From contig NZ_BSDI01000020.1 of NCBI RefSeq assembly GCF_027923225.1, forward strand, positions 60,103 to 124,102: a DNA stretch of 64,000 bases, written 5' to 3'. Position 1 is the stretch's first letter; each line of letters starts with the position of its first letter. Shown here one piece after another: positions 34,856 to 43,262 of the stretch. Origin of the DNA: Phytohabitans aurantiacus (GTDB taxonomy: Bacteria; Actinomycetota; Actinomycetes; Mycobacteriales; Micromonosporaceae). Below the pieces are notes generated by a model, which had not been told where the DNA came from, made no database searches, and worked only from the letters and a program-made list of their open reading frames with translations. Made by a program: the position numbers and the translations under genes.

Positions 34856-36024
34856 TACAAATGTCCTCCGATGCGAGCGAGGGGTTGGCCCGGTGCGACC
34901 GGGTCGTCGTGGTGGGCGAGCCACTCGGTCAGCACGCCCGTGTTGTGGGCGGCGACCTCGTTGGCGCCTTGCCGGGTCACGACGTGGCCGATCACCTGGC
35001 CGGCGCTGACGTCGTCGCCTTCGGCGAGCCCCGCCGCCGGCTCGAAGGTGCCCGCGCTGCCCGCCACCACTACCCGGAACTGCGGTGTCGGCTCGTGGCT
35101 GGGCGCGACGCCGTGCCGCGCGATCAGGTCGCGCGCCGCGGCGAGGTCGTCGGGCGTGTTGAGGGTGACGATCTCGGGAGCGCCGGTGGCCTTCAGCTCG
35201 CGTTTCACAAGTCCGGCGAGGGTACCGGCCGGAGGCAGTTCGATCACCGCGGTGACGCCGAGGTCGGCGAGGGTACTCATGCACAGGTCCCACCGCACCG
35301 GTGCGGTGACCTGCCGGACGAGCCGCTGCACGAGCTCGCGGCCGTGGTTGACGGCGGAACCGTCCAGGTTCGACAGGATGATCTTGGTGGGGTCGCCCGG
35401 CGTGATGCCGGCGGCGACCGCCGCGAGCGCCTTCTCGGCCGGGGCCATGTACGGCGTGTGGAACGCGCCGGCGACCTGCAGCGCGCGCACCCGGGCACCG
35501 CCCGGCGGCTCGGCGGCCAGCTTCTCCAGCCTGTCGAGCGCGCCCGCGGCGACGATCTGGCCGGTGCCATTGCGGCTGGCCGGGTGCAGCCCGTGCGCCT
35601 CGATGCCGGCGACCACCTCGCCGGCGTCGCCGCCCAGCAGGGCTGACATGCCCGTCGGCGTCACCGCGCAAGCGGCTGCCATCTCGCGCCCGCGTACGCC
35701 GGCGAGGGTGACCGCGGCCTCGGGGGTCAGTACCCCGCCGAGCGAGGCCGCGCCCAGCTCACCGACGCTGTGGCCGGCGACCACCGAGACGTCGTACATC
35801 GGCAGGTGCTCGGCGGCGAGGAGTGCGGCCGCGACAAGCAGCGGCTGCGTGCGTGCGGTGTCCTTGATCTCGTCGGCGTCCGCCTGGGTGCCGAGGTGCA
35901 CCAGGTCTACGCCGGCCAGCGCCGACCACCAGCGGAGCCGGGCCTCGGCACCCGGCAGCTCCAGCCAAGGGGTGAGGAAACCGGGCTTCTGGGCACCCTG
36001 ACCGGGCGACAGTACGGCGAGCAC
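34855..36024 (-). CDS. fabD: malonyl-CoA:ACP transacylase FabD with degenerate biotinyl/lipoyl-like C-terminal domain
   Basis: The enzyme moves malonyl from CoA to ACP. GTG at 36024 (VLAVLSPGQGAQ) matches the start of known actinobacterial FabD. The catalytic Ser86 is in AGHSVGE and His189 in AFHTPYM. The FabD fold ends at about residue 305, but the frame continues to 389. The extra 75 residues read like a biotinyl/lipoyl domain: GSAGTFEPA, EGDDVSAGQVIGHV, NTGVLTEWLA and DDPVAPGQPLARI. The hairpin that should carry MKM or DKA has RQGANE instead, so no modified lysine is available. The gene is upstream of fabH (1-bp overlap) and downstream of fasR. Confidence 0.93.
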   Translation of the reverse strand: MLAVLSPGQGAQKPGFLTPWLELPGAEARLRWWSALAGVDLVHLGTQADADEIKDTARTQPLLVAAALLAAEHLPMYDVSVVAGHSVGELGAASLGGVLTPEAAVTLAGVRGREMAAACAVTPTGMSALLGGDAGEVVAGIEAHGLHPASRNGTGQIVAAGALDRLEKLAAEPPGGARVRALQVAGAFHTPYMAPAEKALAAVAAGITPGDPTKIILSNLDGSAVNHGRELVQRLVRQVTAPVRWDLCMSTLADLGVTAVIELPPAGTLAGLVKRELKATGAPEIVTLNTPDDLAAARDLIARHGVAPSHEPTPQFRVVVAGSAGTFEPAAGLAEGDDVSAGQVIGHVVTRQGANEVAAHNTGVLTEWLAHHDDPVAPGQPLARIGGHL

Positions 36025-36090
36025 GTGTAAAACTCTGCTTGATACCGGTGGGTCTGGTGTGTGCTGACAGGCACCAATCCGCACTAGCGG

Positions 36091-36111
36091 CTTTGTGGAG
36101 ACCCTACAAAG
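36091..36111. promoter_or_regulatory. inverted repeat in the fasR-fabD intergenic region, candidate FasR operator
   Basis: CTTTGTGG and CTACAAAG form 8-bp arms with one mismatch and a five-base spacer, 67-87 bp upstream of the fabD start. FasR is known in Streptomyces to act on the fabD promoter. The place fits an activator site, but it could also be part of a terminator for fasR. Confidence 0.5.
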
Positions 36112-36137
36112 ATCGCAGCTCGCGCCCTAAGGATCGT

Positions 36138-37334
36138 TCAGCGTGTGGTGGAGGTCACCGGCGTACTGGGCCTGTCCAGGCGACCGATCGTCAACGCTAC
36201 CCGCAGCGCGAAGGCGTCTCGAGGGGTCAACGGCGACAGACCTGTGACGTCGGCGATGCGCTTCAACCGGTACCGGATGGTGTTCGGATGGACGAAGAGC
36301 GACCGCGCCGCGGCCTCCAGCACCCCGCCGGCCGCGAAAAAGCTGTCGAGCGTGTCGAGCAGCTCGCCGCCGGCGCGCACGAGGCCACCGTAGACGTCCT
36401 GCCGGAGCTCGCGGCGAGCCTCGACGTCGCCCGCCAGCACCCGCTCCGGTAGCAGCGCGGCGGCGGCGACCGGTCGCGGCGCGGTCGGCCACGCCGGCGC
36501 GGCGCGGAAGCCGGCGAGCGCCGCGCGGGCCGACTCGGTGGCCTCGTCGAGGCTCGGCACCGCCGGGCCGACCACGACCGGCCCGGCGCCGAACCCGGCG
36601 AGCAGCTTTTCGGTGGCGTTCACGGGGTCGGTGGCGCCGCCGAGCACGATCACCAGACGGTCGCCATGCACCCCGCCGATGATTTCCACGCCGATCCGCC
36701 TCGCCGCGCGGTACACGGTGTGCAGGACCGCCGCGACCTCGCCGCCCGGCGACCGCCCGACCGCCACGGCGACCGGCGGCGCGTCCGCCCAGCCCAGCGC
36801 CGCGGCCCGGCTCGCCAGCACGTCGGAGGAGTCGCCGCGCAGCAGCGCGTCGACCAGCAGCGCCTGCAACCGCGCGTCCCAGGCGCCGCGCGACTCGGCG
36901 GCCCGCGCGTACACGCGCGCGGCCGAGAAAGCGACCTCGCGCGAAAACTTCAGAACGGCCTCGCGCAGGGCGCGCTCTTCGCCGGGAGCGGCAAGATGCG
37001 GTACTTGTTCCTCCGCCACGTCGATCGTGACCTTGATGAGGGCCACGGTCTGCTGGAGTGAGATCGACCGGGCGAGCGCGCGCGGCGCCGCCTCGAAAAT
37101 CTCGTCCGAGATGTCCTGGCTGCCCACCTGCGTGTCGCGGCGCAGCCACTCGACCAGCGACCGCACACCCGCCTGCGCCACCAGCATGACCCACGCGCGC
37201 TGGTCAGCGGGCAACTCCCGGAACCAGGGCAGCGTCTCGTCCATGCGAGACACGCTCGCGGTGGCGAGCGCGCCCGCGGAACGCTCGATCCGGCGCAGCG
37301 TCGCTTTCAGCTCGCCGTCCTCGCTGGTAGCCAC
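36138..37334 (-). CDS. fasR: PucR/CdaR-family regulator of fatty-acid synthesis, FasR
   Basis: The 398-residue protein has a helical N-terminal part, a GGDEF-like degenerate middle domain (about 190-300) and a C-terminal PucR-type HTH: AARSLFVHPNTIRYRLKRIADVTGLSP. In Streptomyces FasR directly upstream of fabD activates the fab operon; the same position here supports the name. The GTG at 37334 is used; the open frame continues upstream but would overlap the divergent PAP2 gene. The gap to fabD carries an inverted repeat. Confidence 0.92.
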   Translation of the reverse strand: MATSEDGELKATLRRIERSAGALATASVSRMDETLPWFRELPADQRAWVMLVAQAGVRSLVEWLRRDTQVGSQDISDEIFEAAPRALARSISLQQTVALIKVTIDVAEEQVPHLAAPGEERALREAVLKFSREVAFSAARVYARAAESRGAWDARLQALLVDALLRGDSSDVLASRAAALGWADAPPVAVAVGRSPGGEVAAVLHTVYRAARRIGVEIIGGVHGDRLVIVLGGATDPVNATEKLLAGFGAGPVVVGPAVPSLDEATESARAALAGFRAAPAWPTAPRPVAAAALLPERVLAGDVEARRELRQDVYGGLVRAGGELLDTLDSFFAAGGVLEAAARSLFVHPNTIRYRLKRIADVTGLSPLTPRDAFALRVALTIGRLDRPSTPVTSTTR

Positions 37335-37377
37335 GGGTCCAGCGTCGCACGTCCGGCGACGTGCCACTATTGCCGGG

Positions 37378-38001
37378 ATGATCGCCCGTCCGCCGCTCGT
37401 CGTGCCGCTGGCCGCTCTGGCCGGCTTCGTGGTCCTGATGGCGCTCGTGGTCGCCGACTGGGCACCCATCGAACGCTTCGATCTGTCCTTGAGCGGCGAC
37501 TTCCGGACCTACGGCGCCTCGAACCCGGATCTGATCTCGTTCGTGCGAACGGCGACCGATGTCGCGGCGACCCTGCCGTTCCTGGCGTACGGGGCCGCGG
37601 CCACCCTGTACTTCGCGGTGACCCGGCAGCGGGCGTCGGCGGTGTTCTGCGCGCTGGTGACGGCGGCGATCCCGCTGCTGTGGGGCATCATGCACTGGGC
37701 CCTGCACCGGCCACGCCCGCTGGACGGGTTCGTGTTCGTCGACAGCAACGGGTTTCCGAGCGGGCACACGTCGCACGCGGCGGCGGCTGGCCTGGCGGCG
37801 GTACTCCTGCTGTGGCACCGCCTGGGGCGCCTGGCCCGCACGGTGGTGTTGTCGGCGGCGCTGGTCTTCGCGCTGCTGGTGGGTGCGACCCGCGTAGTCC
37901 TCCTGGCCCACTGGCCGACGGACGTACTGGGCGCCTACCTCTTGGCCCTGGCAGTAGTCCCGCTGCTAGCCCGCACCATCCCGCGCCATCCCGCGCCCTG
38001 A
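37378..38001 (+). CDS. PAP2-family membrane phosphatase
   Basis: The 207-residue protein has five or six membrane helices and the PAP2 phosphatase signature: HRPRPL (motif 1), NGFPSGHTSHA (motif 2) and TRVVLLAHWPTDVL (motif 3). The active residues face the outside of the membrane. Substrates could be phosphatidic acid, undecaprenyl pyrophosphate or decaprenyl-phosphoryl compounds. It starts 43 bp from the divergent fasR gene, so the promoters overlap. The stop abuts that of the response regulator (shared TGATCA). Confidence 0.92.
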   Translation: MIARPPLVVPLAALAGFVVLMALVVADWAPIERFDLSLSGDFRTYGASNPDLISFVRTATDVAATLPFLAYGAAATLYFAVTRQRASAVFCALVTAAIPLLWGIMHWALHRPRPLDGFVFVDSNGFPSGHTSHAAAAGLAAVLLLWHRLGRLARTVVLSAALVFALLVGATRVVLLAHWPTDVLGAYLLALAVVPLLARTIPRHPAP

Positions 38002-38658
38002 TCACGGCGGGGGTGGGGGGAAGGACAGGTCCTGAGCGAGGATTGCGGCTTGGACGCGGCTGCGTAGCGCCAGCTTCGCCAGGATGCGGCTTACGTGGGT
38101 TTTTGTCGTGGACTCGGCCATCGCCAGGCGGTCGGCGATCTCCTGGTTGGACAGGCCCAGGCCGAGGCAGGCCAGTACCTCGCGCTCGCGCGGCGTCAGC
38201 TCGTCCACCGCCGCTCGCAACGCCGCCGGGGTCGCGGGCGCGGCTGCCGCGAACGCGCCGATCAGCCGGCGGGTCACCCCGGGCGCGATGATGCCGTCGC
38301 CGCGCGCCACCGTGCGGACCGCGGTGATCAGGCCGTCGGCGTCGGTGTCCTTGAGCAGGAATCCGGCGGCGCCCGCCCGCAGCGCGCCGAACACATACTC
38401 GTCGAGGTCGAACGTGGTGAGCACCAGTACGTCGGCCAGGTCCTGGGCGACGATCTCCCGGGTGGCGGAGATGCCATCGAGCCGGGGCATCCGCACGTCG
38501 AGCAGGGCGACGTCGGGGCGCAGCCGCTCACAGAGGGTCACCGCCTCCTCGCCGTCGGCGGCCTGCCCGACGACCGCCACGTCGGGCGCGCCGTCGAGGA
38601 TCAGTACCAGCCCGGCCCGTACCGCGTCCTGGTCGTCGGCCACCACCACGCGAATCAT
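38002..38658 (-). CDS. NarL/LuxR-type response regulator
   Basis: The 218-residue protein has an N-terminal receiver domain (Asp10, phosphoacceptor Asp54 in LLDVRMPRLDG, Thr in LTTFD) and a C-terminal LuxR-type HTH (LTPREREVLACLGLGLSNQEIADRLAM). It is the partner of the sensor kinase upstream, with a 4-bp ATGA overlap. The regulon is unknown; no resistance or transport genes are adjacent. Confidence 0.95.
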   Translation of the reverse strand: MIRVVVADDQDAVRAGLVLILDGAPDVAVVGQAADGEEAVTLCERLRPDVALLDVRMPRLDGISATREIVAQDLADVLVLTTFDLDEYVFGALRAGAAGFLLKDTDADGLITAVRTVARGDGIIAPGVTRRLIGAFAAAAPATPAALRAAVDELTPREREVLACLGLGLSNQEIADRLAMAESTTKTHVSRILAKLALRSRVQAAILAQDLSFPPPPP

Positions 38659-39818
38659 GCGGGCAGCTCCGCGTGTACTCGCCAGAGCTTGCCGTGGACG
38701 CCGGCGTCGAGCCGGCCGCCCAGGAGGGCCGCGCGCTCCCGCATGCCGATCAGCCCGGCACCCGCGCCCGGTGCGGCGGGCGCGGAGTTGACCGGGTTCT
38801 CCACCGTCAGCAGCACCATGCCGGCCGCGTACCCCACCTCGATGCCGGCCTCTCCGGTGCCGTGCTTGAGCGCGTTCGTAAGCGACTCCTGCACGATCCG
38901 GTACGCGGCCAGGTCGACGCTGACCGGAAGGGACCGGGGTTCCCCGACGGTCTCCAGGCGCACCGTCAAACCCGCGCCGCGGGCCCGAGCGACCAGCCGG
39001 TCGACCTCGCTGAGCCGGGCTCTGGTGAGGGCGTCAGGGTTGGCTTCCTCGCGCAACAGTTCGATCATTTGGCGCATCTCGGCCAGGCCCTGCACGCTGT
39101 TCTCCCGGATGACGCGTAGTGCTTGATCAACGGCGCCGCCGCCGGCATCGCCCGAACGCTCTCGGATCGAGATCGCGGCCGTGGCGTGGATCGCGACCGC
39201 GCTCAGGTGGTTGGCGATGACGTCGTGGAGTTCCCGGGCCATGCGGGTCCGCTCGGCGGCGACCGCCTGCTGCCGGTCCAGCTCGACGAGGCGGGCGGTC
39301 TGCTCGGCGCGGGTGCGTTCGGCGGTCGCCTGGTCCCGGTACTGCCGGACACTGATCCCGGTGACCGCCGGCAGTACGACGCCGAGCGCCGGCACGATGC
39401 CGAGGGCCAGCCCGCGCCAGGAGCTGAACAGGGCGATACCGGCGACCGCGCCCACGGCGGTGAGCACGATGCCGGCGGCGATGATCCGCCGCCACAGCCG
39501 GGCCGGGCCGTACACGCACGCGTCGTAGATCACCTGGGAGTACACGAGGAGCGTGGGGAGCGACCCGCCGAGGATCAGGTCGCCGGCGACCGCCACCGTG
39601 CCGATGGCGAGACCGGTGCGGGTGGCGATCCGGCGCAGTACCAGGGCCGCGCTCGCCAGCGCGAGCGGCGCGACGAAGACGGCGACCGGGACGCCGGTGG
39701 TGCTGTCGAACGGGTGGGTGACCCCGACGGCGAGCATGACGAGGCCGCCGACGAAGGACACGCCGGCGATCGCGAGATCGCGGCGCATGGTCCCGCGTTC
39801 CAGTCCGAGCCGTGCCAC
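38655..39818 (-). CDS. HisKA_3 sensor histidine kinase
   Basis: The 387-residue kinase has five or six N-terminal membrane helices (about 12-155) with little outside, then the dimerisation domain with the phosphate-accepting His198 in ARELHDVIANHL, and an ATPase domain with EALTNALKHG and GAGLIGMRERA. Such intramembrane-sensing kinases often detect cell-envelope stress. The GTG at 39818 is the longest plausible start; an ATG 30 bases downstream (MRRDLAIAG) is equally possible. Its stop overlaps the start of the response regulator. Confidence 0.93.
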   Translation of the reverse strand: MARLGLERGTMRRDLAIAGVSFVGGLVMLAVGVTHPFDSTTGVPVAVFVAPLALASAALVLRRIATRTGLAIGTVAVAGDLILGGSLPTLLVYSQVIYDACVYGPARLWRRIIAAGIVLTAVGAVAGIALFSSWRGLALGIVPALGVVLPAVTGISVRQYRDQATAERTRAEQTARLVELDRQQAVAAERTRMARELHDVIANHLSAVAIHATAAISIRERSGDAGGGAVDQALRVIRENSVQGLAEMRQMIELLREEANPDALTRARLSEVDRLVARARGAGLTVRLETVGEPRSLPVSVDLAAYRIVQESLTNALKHGTGEAGIEVGYAAGMVLLTVENPVNSAPAAPGAGAGLIGMRERAALLGGRLDAGVHGKLWRVHAELPA

Positions 39819-40035
39819 CGTTCGATCACATCACACGGCTACGCCGCCGGCCTCCGCCTGTGTGTCGAGGTGTAAGGAGCGGAAGTCCGTCGAAGGATGT
39901 AGTCCAACGACCGGTTTGTCATGTTCTCACTGTGTCGTCACTGTGGGCCACGTTATTTCGAAGGTGGCCGGATGAGTGATGTCATAGGGGCCGGGGAGGC
40001 TGGCGTAGGCCGAAACCGCCAGTAAGGAGGCCGAG

Positions 40036-40359
40036 ATGGCGCACGGGGAGGCCGAGCACGGCGTCGATGGTGAGCAGCATTACGTGTTGGGGAGCCACGA
40101 TCCGCCCGGCCGGCAGATGCGTTGGGTGTGCGGTGCCGGTCCACACGCCGTGGGCGGCCCGGTCGAAGCCGTAGACGAGCCGCCGGCACCCGCCGACGAC
40201 ACGGATGACGACGACGGCGGCCGCACGCTGCCCAAGCGGGGCGTACCACCAGCCTGCCGCACGCGGTGGGAAGGCTGGGCGGGCGCCCACCCACACCTCG
40301 CCGTCCGGCCGCGGCGCCGGGGCATGCGCCGGGAGCGCCCCCCACGGCGCTGGTGCTGA
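40036..40359 (+). CDS. hypothetical acidic/arginine-rich small protein, 107 residues
   Basis: The ATG follows TAAGGAGGCCGAG, the strongest ribosome site nearby, which is the main reason to accept this frame. The product has a Gly/His-rich start (MAHGEAEHGVDGEQHYVLG), MRWVCGAGPHAVGGPVEAV, an acidic run of Asp and a basic tail rich in Arg and Pro. No family is recognised. It sits in a 560-bp stretch between the kinase and the MFS gene without other genes. The alternative is a shorter frame or none. Confidence 0.5.
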   Translation: MAHGEAEHGVDGEQHYVLGSHDPPGRQMRWVCGAGPHAVGGPVEAVDEPPAPADDTDDDDGGRTLPKRGVPPACRTRWEGWAGAHPHLAVRPRRRGMRRERPPRRWC

Positions 40360-40380
40360 GCCTACACAACCGTGGTTACC

Positions 40381-41562
40381 CTACGTAACCGCTGGTTTAG
40401 CCGCGCGCGGGCGGGCCGCCGCTCGCACCGCCGCCACACCTGCCACCGGCATCGCCGCCAGTGCGAGCCACACCAGCGCTCCACCGGTGTCGAGCAGGGC
40501 TCCGCTCGCCGCGCTGCCGGCGAGTACCACCGCTCCGGAGATCGACGACAGCGCGCCCGTGTACAGGCCGAGGTGCGCGTCCTCCACGAGGTCCGGCAGC
40601 CAGGCGCGGATGACCGGTACCGCCAGCATCTGCCCCACGGTCAGCAGAGCGACCAGCGCCGCCATCGAGAGCATCCGGGAGGGCACGGCCGCGCCGGCCG
40701 CGAAACCCGCCGCGATGGTCAGCAGGCCGGCCGACACCGCGGTGCGCGGCGCCAGGCGCCGCGACGCCCATCGCGTCAGCGGCAGCTGCGCGACGATCAC
40801 CAGCGCCGAGGAGAAGGCGAAGAGCATCGCGACGGCCGTCGGAGAGTCCAGCCGCGCCGGTACCGCCAGGTAGAGCTGGTTGTACGCCAGCAGGTACGTG
40901 CTGAAGGCGAGACTGAGCGCGAGGAAGCGCCGGTTTCGGACGAGCAGCCGCAGTCCGTCAAGGGTGTGCCGGTGGCCGGCCGCATGCGGTGCGCCGGGCG
41001 TGCGTCGCGGCATGAGCCAGGCGTGTCCGCACAGGATCGCCACGAAGATGGCGGCTCCCGCGAGGCAGGCCGCGCGGAAGTCCACGAGGAGCAGGAGCGC
41101 GCCCAGCAGCGGGCCGGTGAAGGCGCCGACCTGTCCGGCGACCGCGAGGACCGCCAGCACCTCGGTACGCGGGCGCCCCGTCTCCCGCTCGTGCCGCACC
41201 GCCTGGCGAGCCACCTCGGACTCGACGGCCGGTGAGAAGAGGGCCGCGGCGACGCCGATCAGCAGTACGGCGCCGATGACCGCCGGTGTGCTGCCCGCGT
41301 ACGCCAATGATGCGAAGCCGGCCGCGCGCAGCGCGCACCCCACGAGTACGACGGGGCGGGCGCCGAACCGGTCGGTCAGCGCGCCACCGACCACGAAGAG
41401 CCCCTGCTGGCTGAACGTGCGCAGGCCCAGCACGAGCCCCACCAGCCACCCGGCCAGGCCCAGCTCGTCGCCGAGGTGACCGGCCAGGTACGGCAGTACC
41501 GCGAAGAACCCGACGTTGAACGCGAGCTGGGTACCGATGAGCAGGCGCAGCAGCGGGCTCAC
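40381..41562 (-). CDS. MFS transporter (MdtH-like), last gene of the Zur-box operon
   Basis: This 393-residue carrier has twelve hydrophobic helices and the major-facilitator motif between helices 2 and 3 (GGALTDRFGARPVVLVG). The start of the protein (LIGTQLAFNVGFFAVLPYLAGHL, GLRTFSQQGLFVVGG) resembles MdtH-like drug exporters. The GTG at 41562 shares bases with the stop of the double permease (GTGA). Position after a binding protein and permease, behind a probable Zur box, suggests it could export a metal-binding metabolite or transport a related compound; this is an inference. Confidence 0.88.
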   Translation of the reverse strand: MSPLLRLLIGTQLAFNVGFFAVLPYLAGHLGDELGLAGWLVGLVLGLRTFSQQGLFVVGGALTDRFGARPVVLVGCALRAAGFASLAYAGSTPAVIGAVLLIGVAAALFSPAVESEVARQAVRHERETGRPRTEVLAVLAVAGQVGAFTGPLLGALLLLVDFRAACLAGAAIFVAILCGHAWLMPRRTPGAPHAAGHRHTLDGLRLLVRNRRFLALSLAFSTYLLAYNQLYLAVPARLDSPTAVAMLFAFSSALVIVAQLPLTRWASRRLAPRTAVSAGLLTIAAGFAAGAAVPSRMLSMAALVALLTVGQMLAVPVIRAWLPDLVEDAHLGLYTGALSSISGAVVLAGSAASGALLDTGGALVWLALAAMPVAGVAAVRAAARPRAAKPAVT

Positions 41563-43262
41563 CGGCGTACCCCCGCCAGCGACACGGCCAGTACGCCGAG
41601 GAGCGCCAGCGCGCTCGCCGGGGCGGCCACGGTCCAGGGCGCGCGTTCGGCGTACGCCTGGCTCTCCGCGAGGAGCTGGCCCCACTCCGGTGCGGGCGGC
41701 GCGGCGCCGAGGCCGAGGAACCCGAGCGCGGCGAGTGCGAGCGCGATCGCCGGGATGCGCAGTAAGGCGTGCCGCAGTACCGGTGGCAGCACGGCGGGCA
41801 GGATGTGCCGGCGCAGCACGTGCCACTTGCCGGCGCCGAGAGCCGCGGCGGCGACGAGATGCGTGCCGGCACGCTCCTGTTCGGACAGTGCGGCCGTGTG
41901 TGCGGCGAGCGCCGCCCAGCCGACCAGGGTCACCGCGAGCGCCGCGCCGACCGTGCCGCGCCCGACCGCGCCGGCGACCAGAAGTCCCGCCACCACCGCC
42001 GGTATCGCGTTCAGCACCTCGACGGCGCCGGCCGACACCCGCGGCAGCAGTCCCGCGAGCACGCCGACGACAAGCGTGGCGGCCGTGACGGCGAGCGCGG
42101 CGGCGAGCGTGCGCAGCGCGCCGTGCCCCAGCCGGGCGAGGATGTCCCGGCCCACGCTGTCGGTCCCCAGTGGATGGTGCCAGGACGGCGCCGACAGCCG
42201 GGCTGCCGTGTCGACCTGCCACGGGTCGCGCAGCAGTCCGAGCCCGATCACCACGGCCAGTACCGCGAGCAGCGCGACCGGCACCGCGGCGGCCACGCGA
42301 CCGGTGGCGAGGACGGGCGGGTGCAGCGGCGGTAGCGCGCGGGCGCGCAGGGCCGGGCCGAGCAGCGCGCGCCGGGCGGCACGGGCGAACAGGCCGGTGG
42401 CCGCGCCGAGCAGTACGAGCGCGAGCGTGGCCGCCTGGAGCGCCGGCAGGTCCTGTGCGACAGCGGCCTGGAGGGCGTACCGCCCGAGACCGGGGATGGC
42501 GAACAGGCTCTCCACCGCCACCGCGCCACCGGTCAGGCCGACGGTGACGAGAGCGAGCTGGGGGAGCAGCGCGGGCACGCAACGGCGCAGGGCGTGCCGG
42601 GCTATCACGCGGGGCGGCAGGCCGGCGGCGGTGGCGGCGCGCGCCCACGGCTCCGCGAAGGCGGCCGGGAGCGCGTCGTCGAGCAGCCGGCCGAGCAGCG
42701 CGCCCGCCGGTACGCCCAGCGCCAGCGACGGCAGCACCATCGACTGTGGACCGTCCCACCCGTACGCTGGCGTCCAGTCGAGGCGTACCGCCACGATCGT
42801 GACGAGCGCGGACGCCAGCAGGAACTCGGGCAGCGCGGCGAGCAAGGCGCCGGCTGTGCCGGAACGGGTGCGGCACAGCCGGCGACGTGATCCTAAATGG
42901 AGGGTACGGAGGCACAGCGCACCGGCCACCGGAACAGCCACGGCGAGCGCGCCGGCCATGAGCGTGACCGAGACGCCGAGCGCGGCGACGAGATCCGGCA
43001 GCACCGGGGTACCCGAGATCCAGGACGTGCCGGCGTCACCGCGCAGCAGTCCGGCGAGCCACCGCCCCAGCAGCGGCAGCGGCCCGCCGTCCGTGCCGAT
43101 CTCGCGCCGGATCGCGTCCAGCACCTCGGGGGTCGGCTCCTGCTCGGCTGAGCGGGTGCGCAGTACCGTCAAAGCCGGATCCGTCTGGGCGAGCCACGGC
43201 AGCGCGCCGACCGCCGCGACGATGGCCGCCGCTGAGGCGGCCCGACCAGCGAGCGTCAGCAC
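41559..43262 (-). CDS. fused DppB-DppC-type ABC permease (peptide/nickel/opine class)
   Basis: One 567-residue chain contains two binding-protein-dependent permease domains. The first (about 1-300) has the DppB-like end ESLFAIPGLGRYALQAAVAQDLPALQ and an EAA-like loop at 208-224. The second (about 325-567) has HPLGTDSVGRDILARLGHG, the DppC hallmark, and a second EAA-like loop at 471-487. The family imports peptides, nickel or metallophore complexes. Two separate genes are the norm, so fusion is unusual. The GTG at 43262 shares one base with the stop of the binding protein (TAGTG). No ATPase gene is in the operon. Confidence 0.9.
   Translation of the reverse strand: MLTLAGRAASAAAIVAAVGALPWLAQTDPALTVLRTRSAEQEPTPEVLDAIRREIGTDGGPLPLLGRWLAGLLRGDAGTSWISGTPVLPDLVAALGVSVTLMAGALAVAVPVAGALCLRTLHLGSRRRLCRTRSGTAGALLAALPEFLLASALVTIVAVRLDWTPAYGWDGPQSMVLPSLALGVPAGALLGRLLDDALPAAFAEPWARAATAAGLPPRVIARHALRRCVPALLPQLALVTVGLTGGAVAVESLFAIPGLGRYALQAAVAQDLPALQAATLALVLLGAATGLFARAARRALLGPALRARALPPLHPPVLATGRVAAAVPVALLAVLAVVIGLGLLRDPWQVDTAARLSAPSWHHPLGTDSVGRDILARLGHGALRTLAAALAVTAATLVVGVLAGLLPRVSAGAVEVLNAIPAVVAGLLVAGAVGRGTVGAALAVTLVGWAALAAHTAALSEQERAGTHLVAAAALGAGKWHVLRRHILPAVLPPVLRHALLRIPAIALALAALGFLGLGAAPPAPEWGQLLAESQAYAERAPWTVAAPASALALLGVLAVSLAGVRR

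Noticed and set aside
34856..35671. N-terminal extension of the FabH frame into fabD
   Set aside because: FabH homology begins exactly at 34855, where a stop/start overlap exists; the extension is out of frame with fabD and of low complexity.
40374..40390. GGTTAC-N5-GTAACC dyad as MFS operator or terminator
   Set aside because: It overlaps the stop of the MFS gene, the arms are only six bases and no U run follows.
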